A stretch of DNA of 64,000 nucleotides from Jiella pacifica (GCF_010500815.1 NZ_JAAAMG010000019.1:44454-108453); one strand, 5' to 3'. Counted from the stretch's first letter, positions 35,546 to 44,789 are shown. Notes: generated by a model not told the origin, from the letters alone. Numbers and translations: made by a program.

Positions 35546-36088
35546 CTATCCTCGCTTCGCTCGCGCCAACGCGTCCTGGAAAGCCTCGGCGAAACTGTGC
35601 TTGTCGTCGGGATTGAGGAAGCTGCCGATCTCGGTCGAGACGTTTTTCGAATCGACGCTCATGCGGGTGATGCCGATCTCCTCGTGGCGAGCGACCGAAA
35701 ACCTGGCGAAGAACGGATTGTGATGCGCCTCGCGCACGATCCCCTTGGGCGAGGTCTTGCGGATGGCGCAGTCGGTGCGGGTGACCATCACTTCCTCGTG
35801 GGCCTTGGCCGAGCGGTAGCTCGCCGAAAACGCCCACCAGACGATCAGGACGTCGAGGCCGAAGAAACCGACCACCGGCCAGGCGCCGTTCACGAGAAAC
35901 AACACGCCGGTGACGAGGCTGACGAGGCAGAAGAAGCTCATCATCACCGTGAAGCCGCGGCGGCCGAGGGAACGGTAGGGCGTCAGCAGGGCCTGGAAGA
36001 TCGGCCGGTCTGAGGAGGAGCGCCCCGCCTCATCGCGACGTTCCGCGTCCGCGGCCGGAATGTCGTCTCGATCGTCGTTGTCATCCAT
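35546..36088 (-). CDS. DUF2244 membrane protein
   Basis: The 180-residue protein has an acidic N-terminus, two adjacent membrane helices (about 46-66 and 70-88) with F-G-L-D-V-L-I-V-W-W-A-F, and a cytoplasmic C-terminal part (N-P-F-F-A-R-F, G-S-F-L-N-P-D-D-K). This matches DUF2244, whose function is unknown. It is divergent from nth, only 22 bases apart, an arrangement also seen in other rhizobia; both promoters must overlap or lie inside the opposite gene. Confidence 0.87.
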   Translation of the reverse strand: MDDNDDRDDIPAADAERRDEAGRSSSDRPIFQALLTPYRSLGRRGFTVMMSFFCLVSLVTGVLFLVNGAWPVVGFFGLDVLIVWWAFSASYRSAKAHEEVMVTRTDCAIRKTSPKGIVREAHHNPFFARFSVARHEEIGITRMSVDSKNVSTEIGSFLNPDDKHSFAEAFQDALARAKRG

Positions 36089-36110
36089 CGGCCGGGCTCG
36101 CTATAGGGCG

Positions 36111-36905
36111 ATGATGAGTGAAAAGATCGACAAGCCGGCCCCCGGGGTCAAGCGCCAGAGCGCAAAGGCCGCAGCGAAAAGCCGGAAAGGCCGCCTGGTG
36201 GCTGCGCGGCCGCCGAAGATCCCCTATTCGGCGGACGAGATCGGCGAAATCTTCCGACGCCTTGCCGTCCAGCGGCCGGAGCCGCAGTCGGAGCTCGAAC
36301 ACACCAACTCGTTCACGTTGCTGGTCGCCGTGGTGCTTTCGGCGCAGGCGACCGATGCCGGCGTCAACAAGGCGACGCGGGCGCTGTTTGCCGCCGCCGA
36401 TACGCCGCAAGCCATGGCCGCGCTGGGCGAAGACGCGATCCGCGAGCACATCAAGACGATCGGCCTCTTCCGCAACAAGGCAAAGAACGTCGCGGCGCTT
36501 TCCCAGGCGCTTCTCGACCGCCATGGCGGCGCCGTGCCGAACGACCGGGCGGCGCTGGAAGCGTTGCCGGGCGTCGGGCGCAAGACCGCCAACGTCGTCC
36601 TCAACGTCGCGTTCGGGGAGGAGACACTGGCCGTCGACACCCACATTTTCCGGATCGGCAACCGGCTGCATCTGGCGCCGGGCAAGACGCCCGACGAGGT
36701 CGAGGAAAACCTCCTCCGGGTCATCCCGCCGCCCTATCGGCGCCACGCCCATCACTGGCTGATCCTGCATGGGCGCTACGTCTGCAAGGCCCGCAAGCCC
36801 GAATGCGGGATCTGCGTGCTCGCCCATCTCTGCAAGGCCGAGGTCAAGACGACCGACGTTCCGGCCGAACTCGAGCCCCTGCCGCCCGGTCCGCCTCCAG
36901 GCTGA
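36111..36905 (+). CDS. nth: endonuclease III
   Basis: The 264-residue base-excision-repair enzyme removes oxidised pyrimidines and nicks abasic sites. It has the HhH-GPD core with L-P-G-V-G-R-K-T-A-N (catalytic Lys), V-D-T-H-I-F-R (catalytic Asp), and a C-terminal [4Fe-4S] motif C-x6-C-x2-C-x5-C (C-K-A-R-K-P-E-C-G-I-C-V-L-A-H-L-C). A basic N-terminal extension of about 40 residues precedes the core. Tandem ATG codons occur at 36111 and 36114; AGGG favours the second. Its 3' end overlaps cysZ by 62 bases. Confidence 0.95.
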   Translation: MMSEKIDKPAPGVKRQSAKAAAKSRKGRLVAARPPKIPYSADEIGEIFRRLAVQRPEPQSELEHTNSFTLLVAVVLSAQATDAGVNKATRALFAAADTPQAMAALGEDAIREHIKTIGLFRNKAKNVAALSQALLDRHGGAVPNDRAALEALPGVGRKTANVVLNVAFGEETLAVDTHIFRIGNRLHLAPGKTPDEVEENLLRVIPPPYRRHAHHWLILHGRYVCKARKPECGICVLAHLCKAEVKTTDVPAELEPLPPGPPPG

Positions 36906-37632
36906 CGTCGCCCCCGGCGAACGCGGCGAGGCCGCCGTTTTTGGCCGAGATCCGCTGGTGGAGATGCACCATCAGGCTTGCGGCGAAGAGCGGCGTCAGG
37001 AGGTTGACGATCGGAATGGCCATGAACAACGCGACGACGAGGCCGGCGAGAAACACCGTCGTCGAATGCTCGCTGCGCATCGCCTTGGCGTCCGCTTCCC
37101 CGCGATAGCGCATCGCCGCGAACTCGAAATATTCCCGGCCGACGAGATAGCCGTTCACCAGGAAGAAGGCGACGATGTTGATCCCCGGCACGAGCAACAG
37201 GAACAAGGCGATGACGTTGCCGACGATGACGATTCCGAAGAACTTCACCGACAGGACGGCACCGCGCCAGAACGCTACCGGCCGGCCGGCCGGCGAGGCG
37301 GGATAACCGTCACGCTCGACCACCTCGGCGACGTCGTCGAGGAACAGGCTGGCGATGATCGCGCTGATCGGCCCGATCAGGAACAACAGGCCGATGGCAA
37401 GCGCCAGGCCAGCGCCCCAGCCCGCCATGGTCCCGGCCTGGTCGACCCAGTGCGGCGCGTCGGGAAAGAGGTTGGACAGGAACGGCACCGCCAGCCACTC
37501 GAACACCGTCTCGACCCCGATCCAAAGGAGGATCAGAACCAGGGCCGTCAGCCCCAGCGACTTCCACAAGGCTGCGCGGAACGGCGGCGACGGAAGATCG
37601 GACAAGGCAAGGCGGGCGCTGGTGAAGATCAT
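36844..37632 (-). CDS. cysZ: CysZ/EI24 family sulfate-transport-like membrane protein
   Basis: The 262-residue protein has four or five hydrophobic segments and CysZ-like motifs: F-L-I-G-P-I-S-A-I-I-A-S-L-F-L-D-D-V-A-E-x-V-E, V-P-G-I-N-I-V-A-F-F-L-V-N-G-Y-L-x-G-R-E-Y-F and R-S-E-H. CysZ mediates sulfate uptake for cysteine synthesis in E. coli; the rhizobial homologue is assigned by family. It is convergent with nth, overlapping 62 bases, so its Arg-rich C-terminal tail reads antisense to the end of nth. Confidence 0.85.
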   Translation of the reverse strand: MIFTSARLALSDLPSPPFRAALWKSLGLTALVLILLWIGVETVFEWLAVPFLSNLFPDAPHWVDQAGTMAGWGAGLALAIGLLFLIGPISAIIASLFLDDVAEVVERDGYPASPAGRPVAFWRGAVLSVKFFGIVIVGNVIALFLLLVPGINIVAFFLVNGYLVGREYFEFAAMRYRGEADAKAMRSEHSTTVFLAGLVVALFMAIPIVNLLTPLFAASLMVHLHQRISAKNGGLAAFAGGDVSLEADRAAGARVRPERRSS

Positions 37633-37820
37633 GGCATTCTCTCATCTGGCAGGGATGAGATAGGCGGCGGCGGGCCCGCCCGCAACGCGTCGCCGCAAGA
37701 AGCGTCTCGCCGGCCAGAAACGGCGCGGCCCCGCACAAGGGCAGGGCCGGCGTCGGAAATGTACTCAGGCAGGCATCGTCGCGCGGGAGCGCTTTGGCGC
37801 CCGCGATGCGAAGACGGCGG

Positions 37821-38327
37821 CTATCGGCAGTTCTGGATCGAATTCAGCGCCGCGGTCACGCCGGACAGGGAGTAGGTGTAGTTGGTGCTGGTGCCGCGCT
37901 GCGACGTCGCCGAGATGCTGAGCGAGCGTCCGGCGCGCATCGCCGTGACGAGTTGCGGCTCCTCGGCGGCATTTTCCATCCAGGCGGAATTCCCCTTGGT
38001 GAACATCGAGAACTTTCGTCCGTCGATGTCGACGATGACCTTCGAGCCATCCTTCAGGTCATAGCCCATCACCGCCTGCGGCTCGTAGGAGACGCCCTCG
38101 CCGGGCTTCTGCGAGACGAGGAAGAAGATGTCGCCGTGGTCGACATTGGCTGGAAGCAGCTTCTTCGGCGTCGACAGGATGTAACAGACCTTCCCGCCGG
38201 AGCCGGAATAGGAATAGGTCCCCCAGTCGTTGAAGGTGTTCATCCGTGTCGGCGTCGGGGCGGCGATGGCCAGATTCGACCAGATCAGGATTGCCGCCGC
38301 GGTGGTCAGGATGGTCTTGAAATTCAT
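37821..38327 (-). CDS. invasion-associated locus B (IalB) family protein
   Basis: The 168-residue protein has a signal peptide (A-A-I-L-I-W-S-N-L-A-I-A-A, cleavage near residue 23) and an IalB-type domain with W-G-T-Y-S-Y and two cysteines (K-V-C-Y-I and a C-terminal Q-N-C) that may pair by disulfide. The family is named from Bartonella IalB, linked to erythrocyte entry, but is widespread in non-pathogenic rhizobia, where its role is unclear. The ATG at 38327 follows CAGGAAA. Confidence 0.87.
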   Translation of the reverse strand: MNFKTILTTAAAILIWSNLAIAAPTPTRMNTFNDWGTYSYSGSGGKVCYILSTPKKLLPANVDHGDIFFLVSQKPGEGVSYEPQAVMGYDLKDGSKVIVDIDGRKFSMFTKGNSAWMENAAEEPQLVTAMRAGRSLSISATSQRGTSTNYTYSLSGVTAALNSIQNCR

Positions 38328-38724
38328 GGTTTCCTGCTCTCCGGTGTGCGTCTTTCGGGCGATTGCCTGGACCTCGCCGAGGCTCGGCGACCGTCGGAAA
38401 ACGATGACTTTTCGCAAAACTAGACGAGTGCGGTTTAGCGTTGGTTAACGAACGGCAAAAGACCGCGAGGCGATTTCGGAGCCTGTGACGTCCCTGGACC
38501 GGCGGTCGAGCCTTGCCGGCCGCGGAGCAGCCAAGCTTCACAACCGGCCCCGCCAAGGCGGCGTCGTGCGAAAGATATGGCGGCCACGAGGGTCGGGGCC
38601 GCCTCTGCGAAGAAGGAAAGGAATCAGGCGAGAGTTTGACGCCGCGAAGGTTTGGGCGAGCCTGCGACGATCGGGACGCGATATACGGGCGAAGTGCGCG
38701 TGTCCCGCGAAGCGCGAAGACGGA
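38328..38724. other. intergenic stretch without a recognisable gene
   Basis: These 397 bases between the IalB and YkvA genes hold the IalB promoter. An imperfect palindrome centred on GTTAAC (about 38441-38456) is present. No coding frame has convincing codon bias and no RNA gene was seen. Confidence 0.35.
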
Positions 38725-39114
38725 TCAAAGTTCGTCGAGCGTCTCGCGGGCCCGGCGGTAATGTTCCGGGCGAATGTTGCCCCGCACGGCGTTGAATGCG
38801 GTCAAGAGCACGGCGATGTCGTCGGTGAAACCGATGCCGAGCAGCATGTCCGGGATGATGTCGACGGGCAGCACGAAATAGGCGAGGGCGGCGATCAGGA
38901 TGCCGCGGGTCGAGGCCGGCGTGTCGGCATCGATCGCGCAGTAGTAGGAGGCGACGACGTCTTCCATGAAGGGGACGTGCTTGAGCGCCCGGCGGACCGT
39001 GTCGAAGAAGGACGAGCGGACGCGCTTCTCCCGCTTGTCGAAATCCCTCTCGGATCCGATCCTGAGGATCTCCTCGATCTTCCGTTGGTCGATCCTCGGC
39101 CCGTCGATCGTCAT
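38725..39114 (-). CDS. YkvA family (DUF1232) protein
   Basis: The 129-residue protein contains the DUF1232 signature: A-A-L-A-Y-F-V-L-P-V-D-I-I-P-D-M-L-L-G-I-G-F-T-D-D-I-A-V-L. This hydrophobic hairpin is probably membrane associated. The function is unknown. It is preceded on the same strand by thpR, 166 bases upstream. Confidence 0.9.
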   Translation of the reverse strand: MTIDGPRIDQRKIEEILRIGSERDFDKREKRVRSSFFDTVRRALKHVPFMEDVVASYYCAIDADTPASTRGILIAALAYFVLPVDIIPDMLLGIGFTDDIAVLLTAFNAVRGNIRPEHYRRARETLDEL

Positions 39115-39280
39115 CCTGCGTCTCCCATCCTGGTCTTCTGACAGAGATGGCGAAGAGGAGGGCGACGCTCAAGCCCCGGCGGCCGAGTCCCCGCCGGGTT
39201 TTTCGTTTCAGCCGAGGATCTTAGCACCGATCGGAAGGTGCGACGCTCCTCGCTGCCGCGGCTGTGCTGCCCTCGGCGCC

Positions 39281-39877
39281 TCAGCCGAAATCCGTCACCA
39301 AGGGCGCATAGGCCAGCGGTGTCGCCGGCACGAAGTCCTCGTGGCGGCGAAGGCCGAAGGCCTCTTCAAGGACATAAGGGCCGCCGCCGACCGAATCGCG
39401 CGAGGAGAACAGGCCGAACCGCTCGATCCTGAAATCGCGGCTGCGGAAACCGCCGCGAAGCGCGAGGTAGTGCGCGACGTCGGACGGCTTGGCGTTCTTC
39501 AGCCGCGCCAGGGTGACGTGCGGGACGAATTTGCGCTGGTCGGCCGGGAGCCCGAGCCGCTTGCAGGCCCTTTCGATCTCGGCCTGGAGGGCATTGAGGT
39601 CCGGCGAGGCGGCGACCTCGGCATGGACCGAGTGCGGCTTCTTGTTGCCGAAGGCGCCGAGGCCCGAGAGCGTCAGGCGGAAGCTGCGGCGTTCGATCCT
39701 GTCGAGGGCGGCGACGACCTCGTCGGCGAGCCGTGGCTCGACGTCGCCGATGAATCGCAGGGTCAGGTGATAGTTCTCCGGGTCGATCCAGCGGGCGGAG
39801 GGAAGGCCACCCCGCAGAAGCGACAGTGAAACGGCGACATCCTGGGGGATTTCGAGGGCGGTAAACAGTCGCGGCAT
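39281..39877 (-). CDS. thpR: RNA 2',3'-cyclic phosphodiesterase (LigT/ThpR family)
   Basis: The 198-residue 2H phosphoesterase has both catalytic H-x-T-x motifs: H-L-T-L near residue 37 and H-V-T-L near residue 120, plus the N-terminal R-L-F-T-A-L-E-I-P. It opens 2',3'-cyclic phosphates on RNA and can ligate 2'-5' ends in vitro. Length is typical. It is cytosolic and has no obvious partner among its neighbours. Confidence 0.93.
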   Translation of the reverse strand: MPRLFTALEIPQDVAVSLSLLRGGLPSARWIDPENYHLTLRFIGDVEPRLADEVVAALDRIERRSFRLTLSGLGAFGNKKPHSVHAEVAASPDLNALQAEIERACKRLGLPADQRKFVPHVTLARLKNAKPSDVAHYLALRGGFRSRDFRIERFGLFSSRDSVGGGPYVLEEAFGLRRHEDFVPATPLAYAPLVTDFG

Positions 39878-40258
39878 CGGAACATCTCCGTGCGTCGTGC
39901 TGGCCCCGGACGCGCAAAACGCCTTATCGCGTCACCCGTTCGCGAGCCGTTCGACCCGCCCCGGGGCGTTTGTCATGAAATGCCCGGGAATTTACGCGAG
40001 CGAGTCATTCTTCCGACCATTCCGCCCACGAGACTTTCATCACCCAACCGATGTTTCAAGAAGATGGCCGGCGGCTGCGGCGTTTTTCTCTATAGCTGAC
40101 TCGCTGTTTGCACAGATATCGGACGAGACCGATACTGAGACCGGTCTGCGAGGGGCCCCGTGTCGGTGGAGAGACGGCGGCGCTGCAGTACGAGAAGCGG
40201 ACGGGCATTAACCGGCCCGCCCGCCGCATTGTCCTTGGCCGGGTGCCCGGCGTCCTCG
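39878..40258. other. intergenic region with two adjacent dyads
   Basis: No gene is supported in these 381 bases. Two close palindromic elements occur: TATCGG (40117-40122) with CCGATA (40129-40134), and the perfect decamer AGACCGGTCT (40138-40147). They could be regulatory sites or part of a small structured RNA; nothing links them firmly to a neighbour. Confidence 0.35.
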
Positions 40259-40471
40259 TCACCCTTTGGCGCGATAGTCCGCCGGAATCTCATAGACTTC
40301 GTCGGCCCGGCCGTAGCCGCCATCCTTGACTTCCTCGATCAGCACCATGGTGTAGGGGCGGACACCCTCGCCGAAATATTCGGCGAACATCTCTGTCGTG
40401 CGATGAACGATCTCCGCTTTCTGCGTCTTGGTCAGTGCGCCCGCGGGCGTCTTGAAATTGGCGAATGGCAT
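40259..40471 (-). CDS. 4-oxalocrotonate tautomerase family protein
   Basis: The 70-residue protein has the catalytic N-terminal proline right after the start Met (M-P-F-A-N-F), and the typical helix K-A-E-I-V-H-R-T-T-E-M-F and strand T-M-V-L-I-E-E-V of small tautomerases. Its ligand and pathway are unknown. It sits 71 bases after an SDR oxidoreductase on the same strand and is probably co-transcribed, with both opposite a LysR regulator. Confidence 0.88.
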   Translation of the reverse strand: MPFANFKTPAGALTKTQKAEIVHRTTEMFAEYFGEGVRPYTMVLIEEVKDGGYGRADEVYEIPADYRAKG

Positions 40472-40542
40472 GGAAGTCTCCTGCTTTTGGCTTCGTTGAA
40501 AAGATGATCGATCGACGGGGGCTTAGCCGCGACAGGCGCCGT

Positions 40543-41283
40543 TCAGGCGACGCCGCCATTGGCCCGGATCGTCTGGCCGTTGACCCAGCCGGCGTCCGGG
40601 CCGGCGAGGAAGGCGACGACGCCGGCGATGTCTTCCGGCTGCCCCAGCCGCTTGAGCGGATTCATGGCGATGGTCGCGGCCACTTGGCTGTCGCTCTTGC
40701 CGCCGAGGAAGAGTTCGGTCTCGACCGGGCCGGGCGCCACGGCGTTGACGGTGATCGCGCGGGGCCCGAGTTCCTTGGCGAGGATGCGGGTCAGCGTCTC
40801 GACGCCGGCCTTGGTCGCCGCGTAGATGCCGTAGGTGGGCAGGTTCATGGCGACGACGCTGGTCGAGAAGCTGACGATGCGGCCGCCGTCCCGCAGCCGG
40901 TTCGCCGCCTCCCGCATGCCCCGGAAGACACCGCCGAGATTGACGTCGACCTGCCTGGCAAAATCTGCTTCGCCGGCCTCGGCGATCGGCGAAAGCGCCA
41001 TGATACCGGCATTGTTGACGAGGACGTCGACGCCACCGAACGTTTCTTCAGCAGTGTCGAACAGTGTTTTCATGCCGTCGGAGGCGCCGATGTCAGCCTG
41101 AACGGCGAGCGCTGTCCCGCCGCTCCCTTCGATCTCGCGGACGAGGATGTCGGCCGCGTCCCGGCTCTGCGCATAGTTGACCACCACCGCAAGTCCGTCG
41201 CTTGCCAGCCGCCTGGCGATCGCCGCGCCGATGCCGCGCGAGGCGCCGGTGACGATCGCAACCTTTGGGGAAATTCCGGACAT
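40543..41283 (-). CDS. short-chain dehydrogenase/reductase
   Basis: The 246-residue Rossmann-fold enzyme has T-G-A-S-R-G-I-G (12-19) for cofactor binding, N-N-A-G (90-93), and the catalytic Tyr154 and Lys158 in Y-A-A-T-K. It resembles FabG-like reductases with NADPH preference, but the substrate is unknown. The ATG at 41283 has AGAAGGAG upstream. It is divergent from a LysR regulator, the usual sign that the regulator controls it, together with the downstream tautomerase. Confidence 0.92.
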   Translation of the reverse strand: MSGISPKVAIVTGASRGIGAAIARRLASDGLAVVVNYAQSRDAADILVREIEGSGGTALAVQADIGASDGMKTLFDTAEETFGGVDVLVNNAGIMALSPIAEAGEADFARQVDVNLGGVFRGMREAANRLRDGGRIVSFSTSVVAMNLPTYGIYAATKAGVETLTRILAKELGPRAITVNAVAPGPVETELFLGGKSDSQVAATIAMNPLKRLGQPEDIAGVVAFLAGPDAGWVNGQTIRANGGVA

Positions 41284-41382
41284 CGTCCTTCTCCTTCTGT
41301 CGTTGGATGACAGCGAGATAGACCATCGATCATCCGCTATAATCGCCGCAAAATCGGAAAGACTATTCGGCGGAACGGTACA
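41284..41382. promoter_or_regulatory. divergent SDR / LysR promoter region
   Basis: This 99-base region contains a perfect -10 hexamer TATAAT at 41338-41343 for the lysR gene and an ATAG-N15-CTAT dyad at 41318-41340 that could be a LysR-type site. A matching -35 is not obvious. Confidence 0.45.
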
Positions 41383-42276
41383 ATGGATCAGATTGACGCC
41401 ATGCGGCTCTTCGCCCGGTTGGTGGAAACCCGCAGCTTCACGACGGCGGCCGGGGACCTCGGCCACTCCCGCTCGACGGCGACCGATGCGATCAAGCGGC
41501 TGGAGAAGCGACTGGGCGTCCAACTGCTGACGCGCACCACCCGGCATGTTGCGCCGACCGCCGATGGGGATGCCTACTATCGAAGATGCCTTCAGATTCT
41601 CGCGGAGATCGAGGAGGCGGATACGTTGTTCGCCGCCGTCAAGCCGAAGGGCCTCTTGCGGATCGACGTCCATCCGCGCATCGCGATGTCGTTTCTCCTG
41701 CCGAAGCTCGACGACTTCCTGACCCTCTATCCGGATATCGAACTGGTCATCGGCGAGGGCGACAGGATGGTCGACCTGGTGCGCGAGGGAATCGACTGCG
41801 TCTTGCGGGCCGGCGACCTCGGCGAGAGCAGCATGGTGGCACGGCGCGTCGCCTGGATCGAGGAGATCACCGTCGCGAGCTCCGGCTATCTCGCGGCAAA
41901 AGGCGCGCCCCGCCGGGTCGAGGAACTGGAAGGGCACGAGGCGGTTCGGTTTCTGTCGTCACGCACGGGCGCAGTGCTGCCGCTCGAATTCACCGTCGAC
42001 GACGAGCCGCGCTTCGTCACCCTGCCCGGGCGGATCACCGTCAACGGTTCGGAGGTGATGGCCGAGCTCGCCCGCCGCGGCTTCGGCCTCGTTCAGGCGC
42101 CGCGCTATCGCTTCACGGAAGATCTTGCATCCGGGACGCTGGTCGAGGTCCTGCCCGAGCACCGGCCGATGCCGACGCCGCTCTGGGTGCTGTACCCGCA
42201 GAACCGCCAGCTTTCGCGCCGGGTCCGGGTGTTCATCGACTGGGTGGCGACGCTGTTTCCGGGCGGGAGGATCTGA
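41383..42276 (+). CDS. LysR family transcriptional regulator
   Basis: The 297-residue protein has the LysR winged helix-turn-helix at about 4-62 (M-R-L-F-A-R-L-V-E-T-R-S-F-T-T-A-A, then S-R-S-T-A-T-D-A-I-K-R-L-E-K-R-L-G) and a periplasmic-binding-like effector domain. It belongs to the group that regulates adjacent oxidoreductases. It is divergent from the SDR gene, which it probably controls; the inducer is unknown. No truncation is seen. Confidence 0.93.
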   Translation: MDQIDAMRLFARLVETRSFTTAAGDLGHSRSTATDAIKRLEKRLGVQLLTRTTRHVAPTADGDAYYRRCLQILAEIEEADTLFAAVKPKGLLRIDVHPRIAMSFLLPKLDDFLTLYPDIELVIGEGDRMVDLVREGIDCVLRAGDLGESSMVARRVAWIEEITVASSGYLAAKGAPRRVEELEGHEAVRFLSSRTGAVLPLEFTVDDEPRFVTLPGRITVNGSEVMAELARRGFGLVQAPRYRFTEDLASGTLVEVLPEHRPMPTPLWVLYPQNRQLSRRVRVFIDWVATLFPGGRI

Positions 42277-42306
42277 ACCGGCGGCCTTCGTTCCGGTGGC
42301 CAAGCC

Positions 42307-43614
42307 TCACGCCGCCGCCTTGTCGCTCTTCGGCCGCGACCGCCCGGTGTCTTCCAGATCGTGCTCGCTCTCCAGCGCCTCGAGGCTCGCCTCGGCGCGC
42401 GGGTCGAGCGAGAAGCTCGCCGGCGTCTGGACGCGGGCGAAGGGGATCGTCTGGAAGTCCGGCCGCTCGTCGGCTGGGATCGCGACGCGGCGAAAGGTCC
42501 GGTAGAAGGCGTAAGCGGCATAGATCGCCATCGCCGACCCCATGGCCTGGAACAGGCCGGCGGGGCCGACCGTCTCCATCAGCACCGCGGTGTAGATCGG
42601 TCCGATCATCGTGCCGACGCCGTAGAGGATCAGGAGGCCGCTCGAGACCTTCACGAAGTCCGCATCGGCGGCATAGTCGTTGGCATGGGCGACGGCGAGG
42701 GAATAGGCGGGATAGATGATGCCACCGAGGACGAAGGCGACGCCGAAGAGCGTGAGCGGCCCGGCCTGGTCGAGATAGACGCCGGCGACGGCCGCGCCGA
42801 CGCCGATGATGCCGGCCGCTGACATCACGTAGCGCCGGTCGGTCTTGTCGGAGATCCGCCCGAGCGGGATCTGGAAGATCGCGCCGCCGAACATCGCAGA
42901 GACGGTGAGTGTCGCGATGTCGGTGGTCGACAGGCCGATCTGCTGACCGAAGACCGGCGCCATGTTGCCCCAGCCGGCCGACAGGATTCCGGCCAGCAGG
43001 ATGCCGATGGCCGCGACGGGCGAATTGCGGAACAGCATCAGGACGTCGATCTTCACGGTGGCGATCGGCGACGGCGACTGGGCGCGCGACAGCGCCGTCG
43101 GGATGACCGACAGGGCGAAGAGGATGGCGCAGAGCATGAAGGGCACGGCGAGTTCCGGCCGGCTCAGCGGCATGACGTACTGCCCGCCCATCATCGCCGC
43201 CATGGTGACGATCATGTAGACCGAGAAGATGGTGCCGCGGGTCTCGTTGGTGACGCGCTCGTTCAGCCAGCTTTCGATGACCATGTAGCTGCCGGCGAGG
43301 GCGAAGCCCGACAGGGCGCGAAAGACCACCCAGGCGATCGGATCGACGGCGAGGCCACACAGGAGGATCGAGATCGCAAGAAGCGCGGCGAGGCTGGAAA
43401 AGGTGCGCACGTGGCCGGCGCTGCGGACGATCCAGGGGATCACCACACAGCCGAAGGTGAAGGCGAGAGCGTAACTCGTTCCGAAGGCGCCGATCTCGTA
43501 GCTCGTCCAGCCCTCGATCGAGCCGCGGACGGGCAGAAGGATGCCCATGAGCCCAGCACCCGCCATCAGGAAGAAGGTCGAGGTGAGGAGCGCTGCGATC
43601 GGCAGAAGGTGCAT
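42307..43614 (-). CDS. MFS transporter (YcaD-like)
   Basis: The 435-residue protein has 12 predicted membrane helices and a hydrophilic C-terminal tail of about 55 residues. Motifs include G-A-F-G-T-S-Y-A-L-A-F, G-S-Y-M-V-I-E-S-W-L-N and L-G-R-I-S-D-K-T-D-R-R, the MFS motif-A-like loop. This resembles the YcaD/COG0477 group, whose substrates are undefined. It is convergent with the LysR gene, 30 bases between stops. Confidence 0.88.
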   Translation of the reverse strand: MHLLPIAALLTSTFFLMAGAGLMGILLPVRGSIEGWTSYEIGAFGTSYALAFTFGCVVIPWIVRSAGHVRTFSSLAALLAISILLCGLAVDPIAWVVFRALSGFALAGSYMVIESWLNERVTNETRGTIFSVYMIVTMAAMMGGQYVMPLSRPELAVPFMLCAILFALSVIPTALSRAQSPSPIATVKIDVLMLFRNSPVAAIGILLAGILSAGWGNMAPVFGQQIGLSTTDIATLTVSAMFGGAIFQIPLGRISDKTDRRYVMSAAGIIGVGAAVAGVYLDQAGPLTLFGVAFVLGGIIYPAYSLAVAHANDYAADADFVKVSSGLLILYGVGTMIGPIYTAVLMETVGPAGLFQAMGSAMAIYAAYAFYRTFRRVAIPADERPDFQTIPFARVQTPASFSLDPRAEASLEALESEHDLEDTGRSRPKSDKAAA

Positions 43615-43810
43615 GTCGGGCTCGCGCTGGAAATGAAACCGGATCGGCGGCTGCCGTTGCGTCTTCGGTGTGCCTTACGGCCTCACCGGTGATTTGGCGA
43701 GGCTTCTAAACGAGCAATGTTGCAGCTTTCGGGCACGGGCCTCGGCCAAGCACAAACCGCTGCCGAGGCGGTCGCCGCGAGCGCGGCCGATGGCAAACGG
43801 GGGATGCGGA

Positions 43811-44749
43811 TCAGTGTCCGGTGTTCTTGCCGCTCGTCTCCTCCAGCTTCGCCTTCAGCGCCAGAAGATCACGCCAGGCGAGGCGCTTCTGGGCGGGCTG
43901 GCGCAGGAGATAGGCCGGATGCAGCATGGCGATCGCCGGGATCGTCGAGCCGGGTGAAAGGTCGAAGCTGTAGCTCTGCCACTTGCCGCGCATCCGCAAG
44001 ATCCCCTCGGCCGAGCCGAGAATCGCCTTGGCCGAGGGCGAGCCGAGGCAGACGAGGATCTTCGGCGCGACGAGTTCGATCTGCCGCTGGATGAAGGGCA
44101 GGCAGATCTGCGTTTCGGCCGGCGTCGGCGCGCGGTTGCCCGGCGGTCGCCAAGGCACCGTGTTGGTGACGCGGACCTTCTCGCGTTCGAGGCCGATCGC
44201 CTCGAGCATGCGGTCGAGTAGCTGACCCGAGCGACCGACGAAGGGAACGCCGGCCATGTCCTCGTCGCGGCCCGGCGCTTCACCGATCAGCATCAGATCG
44301 GCCGTCTGAGGCCCGTCGCCGAAGACGGTGTGCTTGGCGGTGATCTTCAGGTTGCAGCCCTCGAAACCGTCGAGCAGTTCCTTCAACTCGGCGAGCGTCG
44401 CCGCGGCGCGCGCCCGCTCCCTGGCATCGGCAATGGCGATTTCGTCGGGAATGGCCACCCTGGTCGAGGGGAAGGCCGAATCCGTCGTGCCGTTGCCCGC
44501 CGGTTCGCCGAAGTTGGGCCGGGAAGGAGAACCGCGATCTTCCGATCTCTGCGCCGGACCGGCGGCTTTTCGCTCGAGCGGAGGTGACGCCGGCTCGGCT
44601 TGTCTCTTCGCCTGGCGCCGCTCGATCTCGGCGGCCGTCTCGGCGAACCGGTCTCGCGGCGCGTCGAGAAACAGCGTCTCGATCCCCGCCTCGCGATAGA
44701 AGGCAAGGAGAGCGATCGCGGCGTCACGTTGGGAAGGGGCGTCGGACAT
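43811..44749 (-). CDS. uracil-DNA glycosylase, family 4
   Basis: The 312-residue repair enzyme has the family-4 motifs L-I-G-E-A-P-G-R-D-E-D, N-T-V-P-W-R-P-P-G-N-R and M-L-H-P-A-Y-L-L-R-Q-P, and cysteines (G-F-E-G-C-N-L, I-C-L-P-F, V-C-L-G-S) consistent with a [4Fe-4S] cluster. An N-terminal region of about 110 residues rich in Ala, Arg and Pro precedes the catalytic domain. It removes uracil from DNA arising by cytosine deamination. The gene is followed by MFS on the same strand but well spaced. Confidence 0.92.
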   Translation of the reverse strand: MSDAPSQRDAAIALLAFYREAGIETLFLDAPRDRFAETAAEIERRQAKRQAEPASPPLERKAAGPAQRSEDRGSPSRPNFGEPAGNGTTDSAFPSTRVAIPDEIAIADARERARAAATLAELKELLDGFEGCNLKITAKHTVFGDGPQTADLMLIGEAPGRDEDMAGVPFVGRSGQLLDRMLEAIGLEREKVRVTNTVPWRPPGNRAPTPAETQICLPFIQRQIELVAPKILVCLGSPSAKAILGSAEGILRMRGKWQSYSFDLSPGSTIPAIAMLHPAYLLRQPAQKRLAWRDLLALKAKLEETSGKNTGH

Positions 44750-44789
44750 GAAAGGTTCTTAGCCGATGGCCACGGAGAATGCAGCCGCC

